Assembly: GCA_016125215.1 (NCBI GenBank)
Contig: WGMF01000007.1
Location: 1-64,000, forward strand
Length of the DNA: 64,000 nucleotides
Reading direction: 5' to 3'
From: Phycisphaera sp.
Lineage (GTDB): Bacteria; Planctomycetota; Phycisphaerae; Phycisphaerales; Phycisphaeraceae
Below the pieces are notes generated by a model. It did not search any database. It worked only from the letters and a program-made list of their open reading frames with translations, and was not told the DNA's origin. A program made the translations under genes and the position numbers. Shown here one piece after another: positions 36,171 to 45,327 of this stretch. The stretch's first letter is position 1. Each line of letters opens with the position of its first letter.

Positions 36171-36401
36171 GACCACGGTGTTCGAGGTCTCCATATAAGG
36201 ACTCGGCAACACCATCACGGGTTGCGACCCGCGACCGGGGCGCTGCCGTTCGACCTCCTGTTGACCATCCGGACAAGTCTCGATAAGCCGCGTTCCCCGA
36301 AAAGGCTCGACCATCCTCTTCGACGGTGATGATCCTACCGTGTGGCCAAAGTGGTCGGTGCCAGCATGGTGTCACCGGTTGAAAACTTTTTGGGGGTGGG
36401 G

Positions 36402-37052
36402 TTATCCCCGATAACAGCCGTGCTCACGGATGTAGGCCAGCACACGGGGGTGCAGCCAGCGGTAGTCGGCTTCGGCGGTGCGCAGGCGGGCACGCAACTC
36501 GGTGGAGGAAATATCCATTGTGCGGACGTGGACGATCCGCCGGGCCCAGGTTGACGGATCGAAGTCGCGCGGCAGCGCATCCAGAAACGCTTTTTCATCG
36601 TGAGGCGGTCGCAGCATGACCAGAGGCTCGGCGAGTTGCTCGATGGCCCGGTACTCCCGCCAGCGGTCGAACATCACCGCCTGGTCCGAACCGATGAGTA
36701 AACGAAAAACCGGCTGGCCATTCCGTTGACCAACCCGCTCACGCAATGCCCGCACGGTGTCGATGGTGTAACTCACACCCTCGAAGCCCGGTTGTTTTGC
36801 ACAGTCGAGCTCGAGGGTCGAGATGCTTGCCCACGACTCGTCCTGTAGCGCCAACCGCATCATCGCCAAGCGCTGTTCCGGGGGCGCGTGGACCTCGTCA
36901 CGTTTGAACGGCGAGGCCGCCGCGGGGATGTAGACCACCCCGTCGGCACCAACGGCTTGCATCACCTCACGCGCCAGCGCCACGTGGGCGACATGCGGGG
37001 GATCGAACGTCCCGCCAAAGAGGATCACCTTCTTACAGTTTGAAAGGTCCAT
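36402..37052 (-). CDS. nadD: Nicotinate-nucleotide adenylyltransferase
   Basis: 216 residues, usual length. Motif I is VILFGGTFDPPHVAH (residues 9-23), the HxGH-type nucleotidyltransferase site; YIPAAASPFKR binds the nicotinate nucleotide; DISSTELRARL is the ISSTxIR motif. It makes NaAD from NaMN and ATP in NAD synthesis. TAGACT (37064-37059) ends 6 bases before the ATG, without Shine-Dalgarno, so a leaderless mRNA is predicted. It often neighbours rsfS and obgE; neither is here. Confidence 0.94.
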   Translation of the reverse strand: MDLSNCKKVILFGGTFDPPHVAHVALAREVMQAVGADGVVYIPAAASPFKRDEVHAPPEQRLAMMRLALQDESWASISTLELDCAKQPGFEGVSYTIDTVRALRERVGQRNGQPVFRLLIGSDQAVMFDRWREYRAIEQLAEPLVMLRPPHDEKAFLDALPRDFDPSTWARRIVHVRTMDISSTELRARLRTAEADYRWLHPRVLAYIREHGCYRG

Positions 37053-37091
37053 AACCAGAGTCTATCACCGTGAGGGGAAAACCCATCCGCT

Positions 37092-37817
37092 TCAACCCGC
37101 GACGTGACCCGCCGTGTGAAGCGCTAGCCACACCGCCCCCGGAAGGGTTTGGACTGCAACCGCACAATCCCGTTGGATGCGCAGCAGGTTGCCCAGTTGC
37201 CAGGGACGGATCACCATCCCCGCAAACGCACGCCAGGCGCTGGGTCGGCCGTGGGCGTCGACGCAGTGAGCGAGAAACGCGGGCATGGTCTGCTCGCTCG
37301 TGTCGCTGACCGAACGCACGCCCAGGTACGGGACGCCTGCGTCGTGGGCCTGGCGGGCAACAAAAAAACCCTCCATGTCCACGGCGGCGGCCAGGTGCTT
37401 GTGAAATAACTCACTCTTGCGTTGCGGTGAGTCCACGACCTCGTCGACAGTGAGGAGCACGCTGCGCAGGTCGTGCGTGTCGCAATGCAGTTCACCGTGT
37501 GTGGGATGGACGACCTTACCCACAACGAGCGTCTCACCCACGCGCAGCGCCGGGTCCAGTCCGCCCGCAAAGCCGATGTGGACCACGAGCGTGACACGGT
37601 GCTGGGCAAGATACTCCCGCAAGATTCTCGCCGCCCGCTCTCCGCCGATGCCCGTGACCAGAGCGACGACCGCGTCGGGTCCAAGACGCCTGCGCAGCAG
37701 GTCGAGCGTGGGTTGGGCCTCCAATGTTGTCGCCGCGACGAGCAGGATGGGCGGGCGTTCGGGTCGCCTGCCTATCAAGGCTTCACCGCTGTCGGGGGGC
37801 TGGGTCATCAGGACCAT
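37092..37817 (-). CDS. Nucleoside phosphorylase/5'-methylthioadenosine nucleosidase-family protein
   Basis: About 241 residues from ATG 37817. PNP/UDP phosphorylase superfamily: LLVAATTLEAQPTLD, VALVTGIGGERAARIL, VVHIGFAGGLDPALRVGETL and AAVDMEGFFVARQAHDAGVP, where Met-Glu contacts the ribose and the nucleobase pocket follows. LGVRSVSDTSEQ carries the catalytic Asp (SD). It may be an MTA/SAH nucleosidase or the hopanoid-linked HpnG-type phosphorylase; I cannot decide. An upstream start at 37910 overlaps the divergent gene and is less likely; 37808 is another ATG. Confidence 0.78.
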   Translation of the reverse strand: MVLMTQPPDSGEALIGRRPERPPILLVAATTLEAQPTLDLLRRRLGPDAVVALVTGIGGERAARILREYLAQHRVTLVVHIGFAGGLDPALRVGETLVVGKVVHPTHGELHCDTHDLRSVLLTVDEVVDSPQRKSELFHKHLAAAVDMEGFFVARQAHDAGVPYLGVRSVSDTSEQTMPAFLAHCVDAHGRPSAWRAFAGMVIRPWQLGNLLRIQRDCAVAVQTLPGAVWLALHTAGHVAG

Positions 37818-37898
37818 GTTATCCCATGCTTCGGGCGGGTATCGGATGGATGAGCGTGCGATATTGGCCCGGTGTGCCTGTTCCCGTAAGATGGGGGC

Positions 37899-38519
37899 AT
37901 GACCATCCACGTGGACGACAAAGCCCTGTCCCCTCAGCCGAAGAAGGACCAGACGCTTGGGCAGGTGATCGAGACTGTAGGGAAAGGCCTCAGCCGGTCG
38001 GGACGCATCATCGTCGAGGTCCGCAGGGGTGAGGAATCACTCACGGGCAAGGGGCTCGAAACCCAGATGTCCGCTCCCACCGGTGATGAGGACATCCACC
38101 TCGTCAGTGCGCCGCGTGATGAGCTGATCAGCCAGACGCTCGACATGGTGCGCAGCCGACTGACCGATGCAAACAACCTGCAGGCCGATGCTGCGCGTCT
38201 GCTCCAGCAGGACCAGTTGCAGCAGGCGATGCAGGCGATCAGCTCGGTGCTCGAAGCCTGGACGCAGGTGCAGCAGGCGGTCTTGCAGAGCGTCCACCTT
38301 GCGTCGCTGCCGCTGGAGCATATCGAAGCCGACGGCGAGAAGCTCGAAGAGCTGGCCAATGCGTTGATCGACCAGCTCAAACAGGTGCGCGACCTGCTCA
38401 AGGCCGGCGACACGGTCGCGCTGGCCGACGCGCTGCAATACGAGTGGCCGACGATGACCCAGCGCTGGGACCGCATGATCGGGGCGATCATCACCACGGT
38501 GCAGAAGAGCCAAGCTTGA
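37899..38519 (+). CDS. Conserved hypothetical helical protein
   Basis: 206 residues. The first 75 residues are mixed alpha/beta (TIHVDDKALSPQPKKDQTLG, GRIIVEVRRGEESLTGKGLE). Residues 80-200 are almost entirely helical and Gln/Leu-rich (QADAARLLQQDQLQQAMQAI), a probable helical bundle or coiled coil. There is no signal or membrane segment. TAAGAT ends 6 bases before the ATG. It is followed at 18 bases by two YkgJ-type genes, suggesting an operon. I do not recognise a characterised family. Confidence 0.72.
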   Translation: MTIHVDDKALSPQPKKDQTLGQVIETVGKGLSRSGRIIVEVRRGEESLTGKGLETQMSAPTGDEDIHLVSAPRDELISQTLDMVRSRLTDANNLQADAARLLQQDQLQQAMQAISSVLEAWTQVQQAVLQSVHLASLPLEHIEADGEKLEELANALIDQLKQVRDLLKAGDTVALADALQYEWPTMTQRWDRMIGAIITTVQKSQA

Positions 38520-38537
38520 ATCGTCAGAAGTTCTCCT

Positions 38538-39011
38538 ATGAGCCGCACGACCCAACCCCCCGACCCGCAACCTGACGAGTGGTACGCGGACGGGCTGCGC
38601 TTTTCGTGTACGCAGTGCGGCAACTGCTGCACCGGGCCGACGGGCTATGTGTTTTTCAATGACGCCGAGGCGGCCGCGATGGCCAAGGCGCTGGGCATCA
38701 CCCTGCCGGACTTTTACAGGCAATACACGCGCAGGGTGGGCAACCGTCTCTCGCTCAACGAGACGCGGAGCGAGTACGGCTACGACTGCGTCTTTCTCCG
38801 CCGGGATGCCGAGGGCAAGGCGTTGTGCTCGGTCTACCTGGCCCGTCCGACGCAGTGCAAGACCTGGCCGTTCTGGCCGGAAAATCTCACGTCGAAACGC
38901 GCTTACGCCGCGGTGGCCCGTCGGTGCCCGGGCGTGACCGAGGGCAACAAGGGCAACGGGACGTTCTACCCCATCGAACAGGTCCGCATCCTCCGCGACG
39001 CGGAGGTCTAA
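38538..39011 (+). CDS. YkgJ-family cysteine-cluster protein
   Basis: 157 residues. N-terminal RFSCTQCGNCCTGPTGYVFF is the CxxCxxCC signature; further Cys lie at GYDCVFL, KALCSVYLARPTQCKTWPFW and RRCPGVT. These clusters (UPF0153/YkgJ) are thought to bind zinc or an iron-sulfur centre. Soluble. It is followed 4-7 bases later by a second, divergent member of the same family. Confidence 0.87.
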   Translation: MSRTTQPPDPQPDEWYADGLRFSCTQCGNCCTGPTGYVFFNDAEAAAMAKALGITLPDFYRQYTRRVGNRLSLNETRSEYGYDCVFLRRDAEGKALCSVYLARPTQCKTWPFWPENLTSKRAYAAVARRCPGVTEGNKGNGTFYPIEQVRILRDAEV

Positions 39012-39015
39012 TCAA

Positions 39016-39525
39016 GTGATGCAAGGCACGGCAGACCCATCTCGCCACGAAGCCTGGCCGCTGTGGCACGCCTCCGTGCGCCGGAGTGAAATCCACAGTG
39101 CGATCGTGGACCTCTTCCGGGGGCTTGATGCGCAGGTCGCGGCGCGTGGGCCGACCTGCTGGACCAGCGGCAAGTGCTGCAACTTCGATGCGTACGGGCA
39201 CCGCCTCTACGTCACCGGCCTCGAAATCGCGTGGGTGATCGCGCAGCTTCCCGCTGAGCAATTACCCAATCCCCAGGCCATCGACCTCAAAGGACCGTGC
39301 GTGTTTCAAACGGACAAGCTCTGCACGGTCCATGCGATCCGCCCGATGGGTTGCCGGGTCTTTTTCTGCCAGCGGGGGACGCAGGAATGGCAGCAGGAGT
39401 TGTATGAGTCGTTTCTGGGCAAACTGCGCGGGCTGCATGACAGGTTCGGGCTACCGTATGCGTATATGGAATGGCGCGTGGGGTTGAAAGACGGGTTGGG
39501 GAGTGTGCCGTGTGATCCCGTGTGA
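39016..39525 (+). CDS. YkgJ-family cysteine-cluster protein, second copy
   Basis: 169 residues from GTG 39016 (GGAGG 9 bases upstream); ATG 39019 is equally possible. Cysteines: TCWTSGKCCNFDAYG (CxxxxxCC, looser than in the upstream copy), GPCVFQTDKLCTVHAIRPMG and CRVFFCQRG. The C-terminal 50 residues are helical and differ from the first copy. The pair may form a heteromer or act in a shared metal-dependent modification; this is inference. Confidence 0.82.
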   Translation: MMQGTADPSRHEAWPLWHASVRRSEIHSAIVDLFRGLDAQVAARGPTCWTSGKCCNFDAYGHRLYVTGLEIAWVIAQLPAEQLPNPQAIDLKGPCVFQTDKLCTVHAIRPMGCRVFFCQRGTQEWQQELYESFLGKLRGLHDRFGLPYAYMEWRVGLKDGLGSVPCDPV

Positions 39526-39571
39526 TCCCGTGGCTGGATGCCACGGGCTTTGCAATTTTGTGTGGGAGCGT

Positions 39572-40984
39572 TTAATCGATCGGGAAGTTGTGGAAGCCCA
39601 GGATCGGGTAGGACCGCAGGATGTCGCACGGGACGATGGGCGGCATCCTCCCCGGGGCACCATGCACAACAGCCTTGCCCTCGATCCTCCGCGCGAGGTG
39701 GAGCACGACCGTGCGGTCCATCGGGTAGTGGGCTTTTTCGATAGCCACGTCGCCGTCTTTGTCTTCGATCACGAAGGGGTGCTGGGTCACGTCGATGGTC
39801 TGGAGGACGGATTGCACATTCACGAAGGTGAGCGTGACGGTGCGGGCCTCATCGTCGTAGGTAGCGCCGCTGACTTCCGGGGCCTGCCACGCGATGTTTT
39901 TGCCGTACACCATGCCCAGCGCGGCATTGGCCGCCCTTTGCGCCAGTGCCAGGTTTCCTGGGGCGGAGGTATGGATCAGGTCGGAGAGCGTCAGGTCGAG
40001 CGTGCCGACGACGGCGAGGTTGCGCACGCGGTGAGCTGCGCGCCGCTGCGCCTCGCGCACCAGCGACCAGCCGAGGTGGGCCTCGTCCGGTGAGTGATCG
40101 AAATGGCGGTTGAGTTGCACGGTGATCCACGCGAGCTTGGAGTTGTCCAGCGCCTTGCGCCACGCGGCGACCATCTTGATGAACCGCTCTTCGTAAGTCT
40201 CGCCCGCCTTGAGCGACGCGTCGCTCTCGCCCTGGTACCAGAGCACGCCGCGCACCCTGCCGCCGACCGCTTTCACGCAGTCCAACATGTTGTCGTACAA
40301 CTCGTGCCCGCCGGGCTGCGTGGGGTTCCAGCTTGGCATGCCCGAACCGCCGAGCGAGGTCTGGACCAGGCCGACCGGGTGGTGGACCTGTTTCATGACA
40401 AGCTTGGCCCACTGGAGCCAGGGCGAGTGGTGCGGGTTGCCGGTCTCCCGGTTGCAGGTGTGCGCGGTGTCGGTCGATTCGTTGAGCGGTTGTGTCGCCA
40501 GCGTCCAGCGCATCGCGTTGTTGAAGAGGTGTACGCCGAGTTGCGGCGCATCCTCGACCGGCCCCCTGCCGTAGCCCGCCGAGTTGCTCTGCCCCGCGAT
40601 GACCCAAAGGTCGCCCACGCCGATGAAGTGGCGCATGTCGCCGCGCAGCCCCCACTGAGGTGCGCCAGAGTCACCGGCCATCCGCATCTGCGTCTCGATC
40701 CGGTAAAGCCCCCCCGCCGGGATGTTCTTGATCGTGGCGGTCCACTTGCCGTTGCGCTTGAGTTTTGCGGGCGTCCAGTCGTGTTTGGGCGAGACCGGTT
40801 CAGCGGAAGATTCGTGGACGATGCGCACATACACGCCGTCCACCGCGGTGCCGTTTTTTTGCGCCGCGGGCGAGACGTGCCACGTGCCTGACAATTCAAT
40901 CACAGCCTTGCCGCCGGCGTCTTGCTGAATAATCTGCCAATCGCTGGGGCCTTGCTCAATGATCGCGCCGAGTAAGCTGGACAT
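39572..40984 (-). CDS. Sialate O-acetylesterase-like SGNH hydrolase
   Basis: 470 residues. Blocks of the SASA/CE family: LWVIAGQSNSAGYGRGP (catalytic Ser in GQSN), VGLVQTSLGGSGMPSWNP, GVLWYQGESDAS and LTLSDLIHTSAPGNLAL with Asp/His. A beta-sandwich precedes the catalytic part (residues 15-125), and another small beta-rich domain follows. It should remove O-acetyl groups from a sugar or polysaccharide, such as pectin, xylan or sialate. No signal peptide is visible, so location is unclear. Confidence 0.85.
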   Translation of the reverse strand: MSSLLGAIIEQGPSDWQIIQQDAGGKAVIELSGTWHVSPAAQKNGTAVDGVYVRIVHESSAEPVSPKHDWTPAKLKRNGKWTATIKNIPAGGLYRIETQMRMAGDSGAPQWGLRGDMRHFIGVGDLWVIAGQSNSAGYGRGPVEDAPQLGVHLFNNAMRWTLATQPLNESTDTAHTCNRETGNPHHSPWLQWAKLVMKQVHHPVGLVQTSLGGSGMPSWNPTQPGGHELYDNMLDCVKAVGGRVRGVLWYQGESDASLKAGETYEERFIKMVAAWRKALDNSKLAWITVQLNRHFDHSPDEAHLGWSLVREAQRRAAHRVRNLAVVGTLDLTLSDLIHTSAPGNLALAQRAANAALGMVYGKNIAWQAPEVSGATYDDEARTVTLTFVNVQSVLQTIDVTQHPFVIEDKDGDVAIEKAHYPMDRTVVLHLARRIEGKAVVHGAPGRMPPIVPCDILRSYPILGFHNFPID

Positions 40985-41066
40985 GAGGGTACTCTGGAAG
41001 AGTGGTCCTTACGCTCTGAACGAGCGGACACACGGGAGGGGAGCTTGCAAAACTCAACACATCAAA

Positions 41067-41139
41067 TGGAGCCGATGGGGATCGAACCCACAACCTCTAC
41101 ATTGCGAACGTAGCGCTCTCCCAATTGAGCTACGGCCCC
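41067..41139 (-). tRNA. tRNA-Ala(CGC)
   Basis: 73 bases. Acceptor ggggccg/cggctcc includes G3:U70, the alanine identity pair. D arm gctc/gagc, anticodon stem ctacg/tgtag with loop ttCGCaa, T arm gtggg-ttcgatc-cccat, discriminator A. CCA is not encoded. Confidence 0.95.
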
Positions 41140-41263
41140 ATATCGTCGTGGCCTCCCACGAGCGAGCCAAGCATTGTATCGAGCGGCCAGGCGGGACGCC
41201 AAACGGGTCGGCTTACAAACGGGGCTGGGGTAGATCGCCGCCTCCATCTGCGTTCATCGTCGG

Positions 41264-42568
41264 CTAGACACTCTGCACCTGCATCTCGGGTCCGAGCAGG
41301 TCGTCGTAGGTTTCACGCCTTCGGATGACGGTCGCCTTGTCGCCATCAACGAGCACCTCCGGTGGCCGGGGCATGGCGTTGTAGTTGCTCGACATCACCA
41401 TGCCATACGCGCCTGCGGTGAAGACACACAACAGGTCGCCGCGTGCCACGGGGGGCAGGGGCCAATCCTTTGCAAGAAAGTCGCCCGACTCGCAGATCGG
41501 CCCGACCACGTCGCACTTTTCAAGCCCCTCGACCTCGGGCGATTTGTCTCGCGCCCTGGGCACGTGCTTCGGGGCGACGCTCGTGGGCCAGATAAAGTGG
41601 AAGGCGTCGTAGAGCGTCGGGCGGATGAGGTGGTGCATGCCGGTGTCGACGATGACGAACTTTTTCGTCGGGCCTTGCTTGAGGTATTGCACGCGCGTGA
41701 CGAGCACGCCGGCGTTGGCGCTGATGGTGCGTCCGGGTTCGAGGATGACGCTGCCGCCCGCCTGTTTGAAGGGCAAGAGCAGCGGCACGATGTCGTTTGC
41801 GTATTGCTCAGCTAGTGGTGATGCGCCGGTGACGTAGTCGGCTGCGAAGCCGCCGCCGATGTCGAGGGTGCTGACCTTGATCCCGCCGGCCTTGAGGTCG
41901 TCGATGAGCGCCAGCGCCTTGGTGATCGCACGGACATAAGGCTCAGCGGAATAGATGGGCGAGCCGATGTGCAGGTGGATCGCGTCGAGCGCCAGGTGCG
42001 GGTCTTTGCCGTATCGATCGAAGAAACGTCTGGCGCGCTCGATGTCGACACCGAACTTGGATTCCTTGTTGCCGGTCGTGGTCTTCTTGTGGGTCTTGGG
42101 GTCGGCCACGTCGGGGTTGACGCGCAGCGCGCCGTGAGCCTTGGCGTTCATCTGCCGGGCAATCGAGCTGATGTTCTCGAACTCGGCCTCGGACTCGATG
42201 TTGAAGAAGCCGATCTTGGCCGATAACGCGGCGCGGATTTCGTCGTCGGTCTTGCCCACGCCGGCGTAGACGACCTTGCGCATCACAGCCCCGGCCTTCT
42301 GGGCACGGTAAAGCTCGCCGCCGCTGACCACGTCCATCCCCGCGCCGCGCTCGACGAGCAGCCTGCAGATGTGCAGGTTGCCGCAGCTCTTGATCGAGTA
42401 ACAGATCGTCGGGTCAAGCGGGGCAAAGGCGCGGGCGAGCTTGTCGTAGTGGTCGATGAAGGTGGCCTTGGAGTAAACGTACGCCGGCGTCCCGATGCGC
42501 CGGGCCAGGTCGTCGATCGCGACCCCTTCGCAATAAAGTTTGCCGTCACGGTAGGTGAAGTGGTCCAT
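41264..42568 (-). CDS. lysA: Diaminopimelate decarboxylase
   Basis: 434 residues. Fold III PLP enzyme: Lys60 in CYSIKSCGNLHI forms the aldimine; MDVVSGGELYRAQKAG, HLHIGSPI, LDIGGGFAADY, ILEPGRTISANAGVLVTRV, CESGDFLAKDW and GAYGMVMSSNYNAMPRPPEV cover the standard PLP phosphate and substrate contacts. It makes L-lysine from meso-diaminopimelate. The start MDHFTYRDG matches homologues. Monocistronic in this view. Confidence 0.95.
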   Translation of the reverse strand: MDHFTYRDGKLYCEGVAIDDLARRIGTPAYVYSKATFIDHYDKLARAFAPLDPTICYSIKSCGNLHICRLLVERGAGMDVVSGGELYRAQKAGAVMRKVVYAGVGKTDDEIRAALSAKIGFFNIESEAEFENISSIARQMNAKAHGALRVNPDVADPKTHKKTTTGNKESKFGVDIERARRFFDRYGKDPHLALDAIHLHIGSPIYSAEPYVRAITKALALIDDLKAGGIKVSTLDIGGGFAADYVTGASPLAEQYANDIVPLLLPFKQAGGSVILEPGRTISANAGVLVTRVQYLKQGPTKKFVIVDTGMHHLIRPTLYDAFHFIWPTSVAPKHVPRARDKSPEVEGLEKCDVVGPICESGDFLAKDWPLPPVARGDLLCVFTAGAYGMVMSSNYNAMPRPPEVLVDGDKATVIRRRETYDDLLGPEMQVQSV

Positions 42569-42702
42569 GCGGAGGCTCGAGGGTTAGAGGTGGGCAGATG
42601 ATAGTCGCAACACGGGCTAAAGCAACGGCCACAGCGCGACAAAGGTTACAATAGCCTCCACGCCCGGGCGGGTTCATTTCCACGCTGGGTTTGGGGTCTT
42701 TC

Positions 42703-44727
42703 ATGACACGCATCGTCAAGGTTCTTTTGACAGGGGTGCTGGCGGCGGCGTGGTCTGCCGTGGCGCTTGCCCAGGTGCCGGTCGCGACGATCGATAAAGA
42801 TGTTCACACCGGCCCCGCACACAGCCATCACATCGACCCCGATCGGGTCTATGTCGTCGGCATCACCCGCGATTTCCCGCCTTACGAATTTGTCAACGAC
42901 AAGGGCGAACCGGACGGCTTCGGGGTGGACATCACCCGCGCGGTGGCCGGCGTACTGGGGATGAAGGTTCGGTTCGAGCCGGATGTCTGGAGCAACACCC
43001 GGAAAAAACTCAAGGAAGGCAAGGTCGACTTCGTGCCGGGCATGCTCTACTCCGACGCGCGGGCGCAGGATTTTGCGTTCACGATCCCCTACCTGCACGG
43101 GGACTACAACATATTTGTCCGTAAAGGTCAGAAGCGTATCGCCAACACGATGGACCTGCACGGCCACCGGGGGATCGTCGAGAGATCGAGCCTGATGCAC
43201 GACATGTTGACCTCACTGGGACTGGACGGCAACGTCATTCTTGCCGACTCTGAACCCGACGCGCTGCGCAGGCTCAACAGGGGGGAGGGGGATTACGCCT
43301 TAGCCCCCCTTCTGGCGGGTAAGAAGCTGATCCATGACGAACACTTGTTCAACACCGTGGCGCTGGATGAGCCGTTCACGGAGGCCCACCTGTGTATGGC
43401 GGTGGTCAAATCGAACGCGGGCCTGCGTGACGAGTTGAACGAGGGCCTTGCCACGATCAACGCCAGCGGGGAGTACGCGGCGATCTACGAGCGTTGGTTC
43501 GGGATCACCAGGCCAAGCCGAATGACGTGGATGGACGTGCTCTCCTACGCGCGGTGGGCGGTCTTGATAACGATGATGTTGCTGCTTGTCGTGTTGGCGT
43601 GGTCTTGGTCGCTCAAAAGGCGGGTGGACCATCACACCACGGAACTCAAACACAAGCTCGAAGAACACAGGCGAGCCGAGGCGGCGCTGACGGAAAGCGA
43701 GACGCGGTTCCGACAGATGTCCGAAGCGGCCCCGACGATCATCTGGCTGAGCAACAGCACCGGCGAGCTGACCTACTTCAACAAGTGCTGGCGTGACTTC
43801 ACGGGCAGGCCGGAGGAGGAGCACCTCGGGGAAGGCTGGGCCAGAGTCATGCACCCCGGCGACCTGCAACAAATAACAAACCTGTGGCTGAGAGTGAACC
43901 GGGAGAAAACCACCTTTGAGAGCGAGTGCAGGCTGCTCCGACACGACGGCCAGTGGCGGTGGATACTGACGATCGGCAGTCCGCGTGTGGCGCCCGACGG
44001 TTCGTTCATCGGTTTCATCGGCATGTGCCTGGATATCACCGACCGAAAGCTCAATGAGCTGCGTCAACAGACTTTCGTGCGTGAGCTGGACCACCGCGTG
44101 AAAAACAACCTGACCTCGGTCCTGGCGCTGGCGGAGCAGACCGCCCAGAACACCGACAGCCGGGACGAGTTCATTCACAACTTCACGCAGCGCGTCCGTG
44201 CGATGTCCGCGGCGCACGACGCCCTCTATCACCACAACTGGCGCGGGACGAGTTTCCACGACCTCTCACGGCGGGTCCTCGAACCCTACACGAATAGCCA
44301 TGACACCCGGCTCCATGCCTCCGGGCCGAACGTTCAAGTCCCCGCGCGGATGGCCATGCCCCTGGCCCTGATCGTCAATGAACTGATGACCAACTGCATC
44401 AAACACGGTGCGCTCTCGCCCCGGGGCGGCTCGGTGGACCTGACCTGGCAATGCGACGGGCCGCGACTGTCTATCCAATGGAAAGAAGCCACCGACGAAC
44501 CCGTCACAGCCGAGCACACCGACGGCTACGGCCTCAAACTCATCGAGGGGCTGGTCCGCTATGAATTGTGCGGCAAGGTATCTTTCGACCTGACCCCTCG
44601 GGGCATGTGCTGCGTGATCGATTTTGACCTGCTGTGTTGCGAGAAGAACGTGGGCGGAGATGTGCTCAGCGACGAACTCGAGGCCCGGGCGGCCACACCA
44701 CAAGCCATGCCCACCCCGACCGCATAG
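42703..44727 (+). CDS. Hybrid-sensor histidine kinase: SBP_bac_3 sensor, PAS, HWE-type kinase
   Basis: 674 residues from ATG 42703. Signal peptide (VLLTGVLAAAWSAVALAQVP); periplasmic amino-acid-binding-protein-like domain at about 45-270 (VYVVGITRDFPPYEFVNDKG, GFGVDITRAVAGVLGMKVRF); membrane helix near 280-302; short coiled coil; PAS domain with PAC (about 325-450); then HisKA_2 with phospho-acceptor His in ELDHRVKNNLTSVLALAEQT, N box PLALIVNELMTNCIKHG and G box DGYGLKLIEGLV. It senses a small extracellular solute and phosphorylates an unknown response regulator; none is encoded next to it. TACAAT lies about 50 bases before the start. Confidence 0.88.
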   Translation: MTRIVKVLLTGVLAAAWSAVALAQVPVATIDKDVHTGPAHSHHIDPDRVYVVGITRDFPPYEFVNDKGEPDGFGVDITRAVAGVLGMKVRFEPDVWSNTRKKLKEGKVDFVPGMLYSDARAQDFAFTIPYLHGDYNIFVRKGQKRIANTMDLHGHRGIVERSSLMHDMLTSLGLDGNVILADSEPDALRRLNRGEGDYALAPLLAGKKLIHDEHLFNTVALDEPFTEAHLCMAVVKSNAGLRDELNEGLATINASGEYAAIYERWFGITRPSRMTWMDVLSYARWAVLITMMLLLVVLAWSWSLKRRVDHHTTELKHKLEEHRRAEAALTESETRFRQMSEAAPTIIWLSNSTGELTYFNKCWRDFTGRPEEEHLGEGWARVMHPGDLQQITNLWLRVNREKTTFESECRLLRHDGQWRWILTIGSPRVAPDGSFIGFIGMCLDITDRKLNELRQQTFVRELDHRVKNNLTSVLALAEQTAQNTDSRDEFIHNFTQRVRAMSAAHDALYHHNWRGTSFHDLSRRVLEPYTNSHDTRLHASGPNVQVPARMAMPLALIVNELMTNCIKHGALSPRGGSVDLTWQCDGPRLSIQWKEATDEPVTAEHTDGYGLKLIEGLVRYELCGKVSFDLTPRGMCCVIDFDLLCCEKNVGGDVLSDELEARAATPQAMPTPTA

Positions 44728-44775
44728 TCCGCGATCAGGCCGGTTTGATTTGACGGCTCGGGGTATGCACGTGTC

Positions 44776-45291
44776 TCAATCGAGTCGGACGCGCAGGAGC
44801 GCTTCAACTTCAGAGACTCCCCCCATCACGACCGGCACAAACTCACGGACGATTTCCGCAAGGGCCTGCCTCTGTCCCGGCCAGAGGAACGCACGGTCCG
44901 CCGCGTCGCGCTCGACCCACCGATGCGCGTCGTGTTCCTCGTTGAGCTGGGGTTCCACGTCGTCGGCCACTAGCGCGGCAAAGCACGGGCTGAGCACGAC
45001 GCTCTCGTGTGAAGCCAGAAAATAGGTGTTGACGCTTTCGAGCTGCCACACCCGCAACAAGCCATGCTTCGGGGCGTAGTCGGTCTCTTCCGCAAGCTCG
45101 CGCAATGCGGTCCGGGTGGATCGTTCGCCCTCGTGGACGTGACCCATCACCGGTTGCCACGTCCCCGACAGCGCCCCGGCGCAGCGGTGCAACTGGAGAA
45201 ACCGCACAGCCGGCGCGGTTTCACCCGGCCGCCTTATGACGCGGAAGACATAGACATCCACGATGTCGGTGCGCAGGGTCGGGCCGGCCAT
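44776..45291 (-). CDS. Nudix hydrolase
   Basis: 171 residues. Nudix box GHVHEGERSTRTALRELAEE-TD: G, E, REL and EE are conserved, while the usual Gly near the end is Asp. The opening DVYVFRVIRR resembles the NudB/dihydroneopterin triphosphate type, but that function is not proven. Family enzymes hydrolyse nucleoside diphosphates linked to a moiety. TACACT (45304-45299) ends 7 bases before the ATG. Divergent from the cysteine desulfurase, whose start is only 37 bases away. Confidence 0.87.
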   Translation of the reverse strand: MAGPTLRTDIVDVYVFRVIRRPGETAPAVRFLQLHRCAGALSGTWQPVMGHVHEGERSTRTALRELAEETDYAPKHGLLRVWQLESVNTYFLASHESVVLSPCFAALVADDVEPQLNEEHDAHRWVERDAADRAFLWPGQRQALAEIVREFVPVVMGGVSEVEALLRVRLD

Positions 45292-45327
45292 GCGATGGAG
45301 TGTACCCGCTGGCCATACAATGGTCCT

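Noticed and set aside
45064-45327. Long N-terminal extension of the cysteine desulfurase
   Set aside because: It overlaps the divergent Nudix gene and lacks homology; desulfurases start just before the YLDNNATT motif and a -10 element precedes the GTG.
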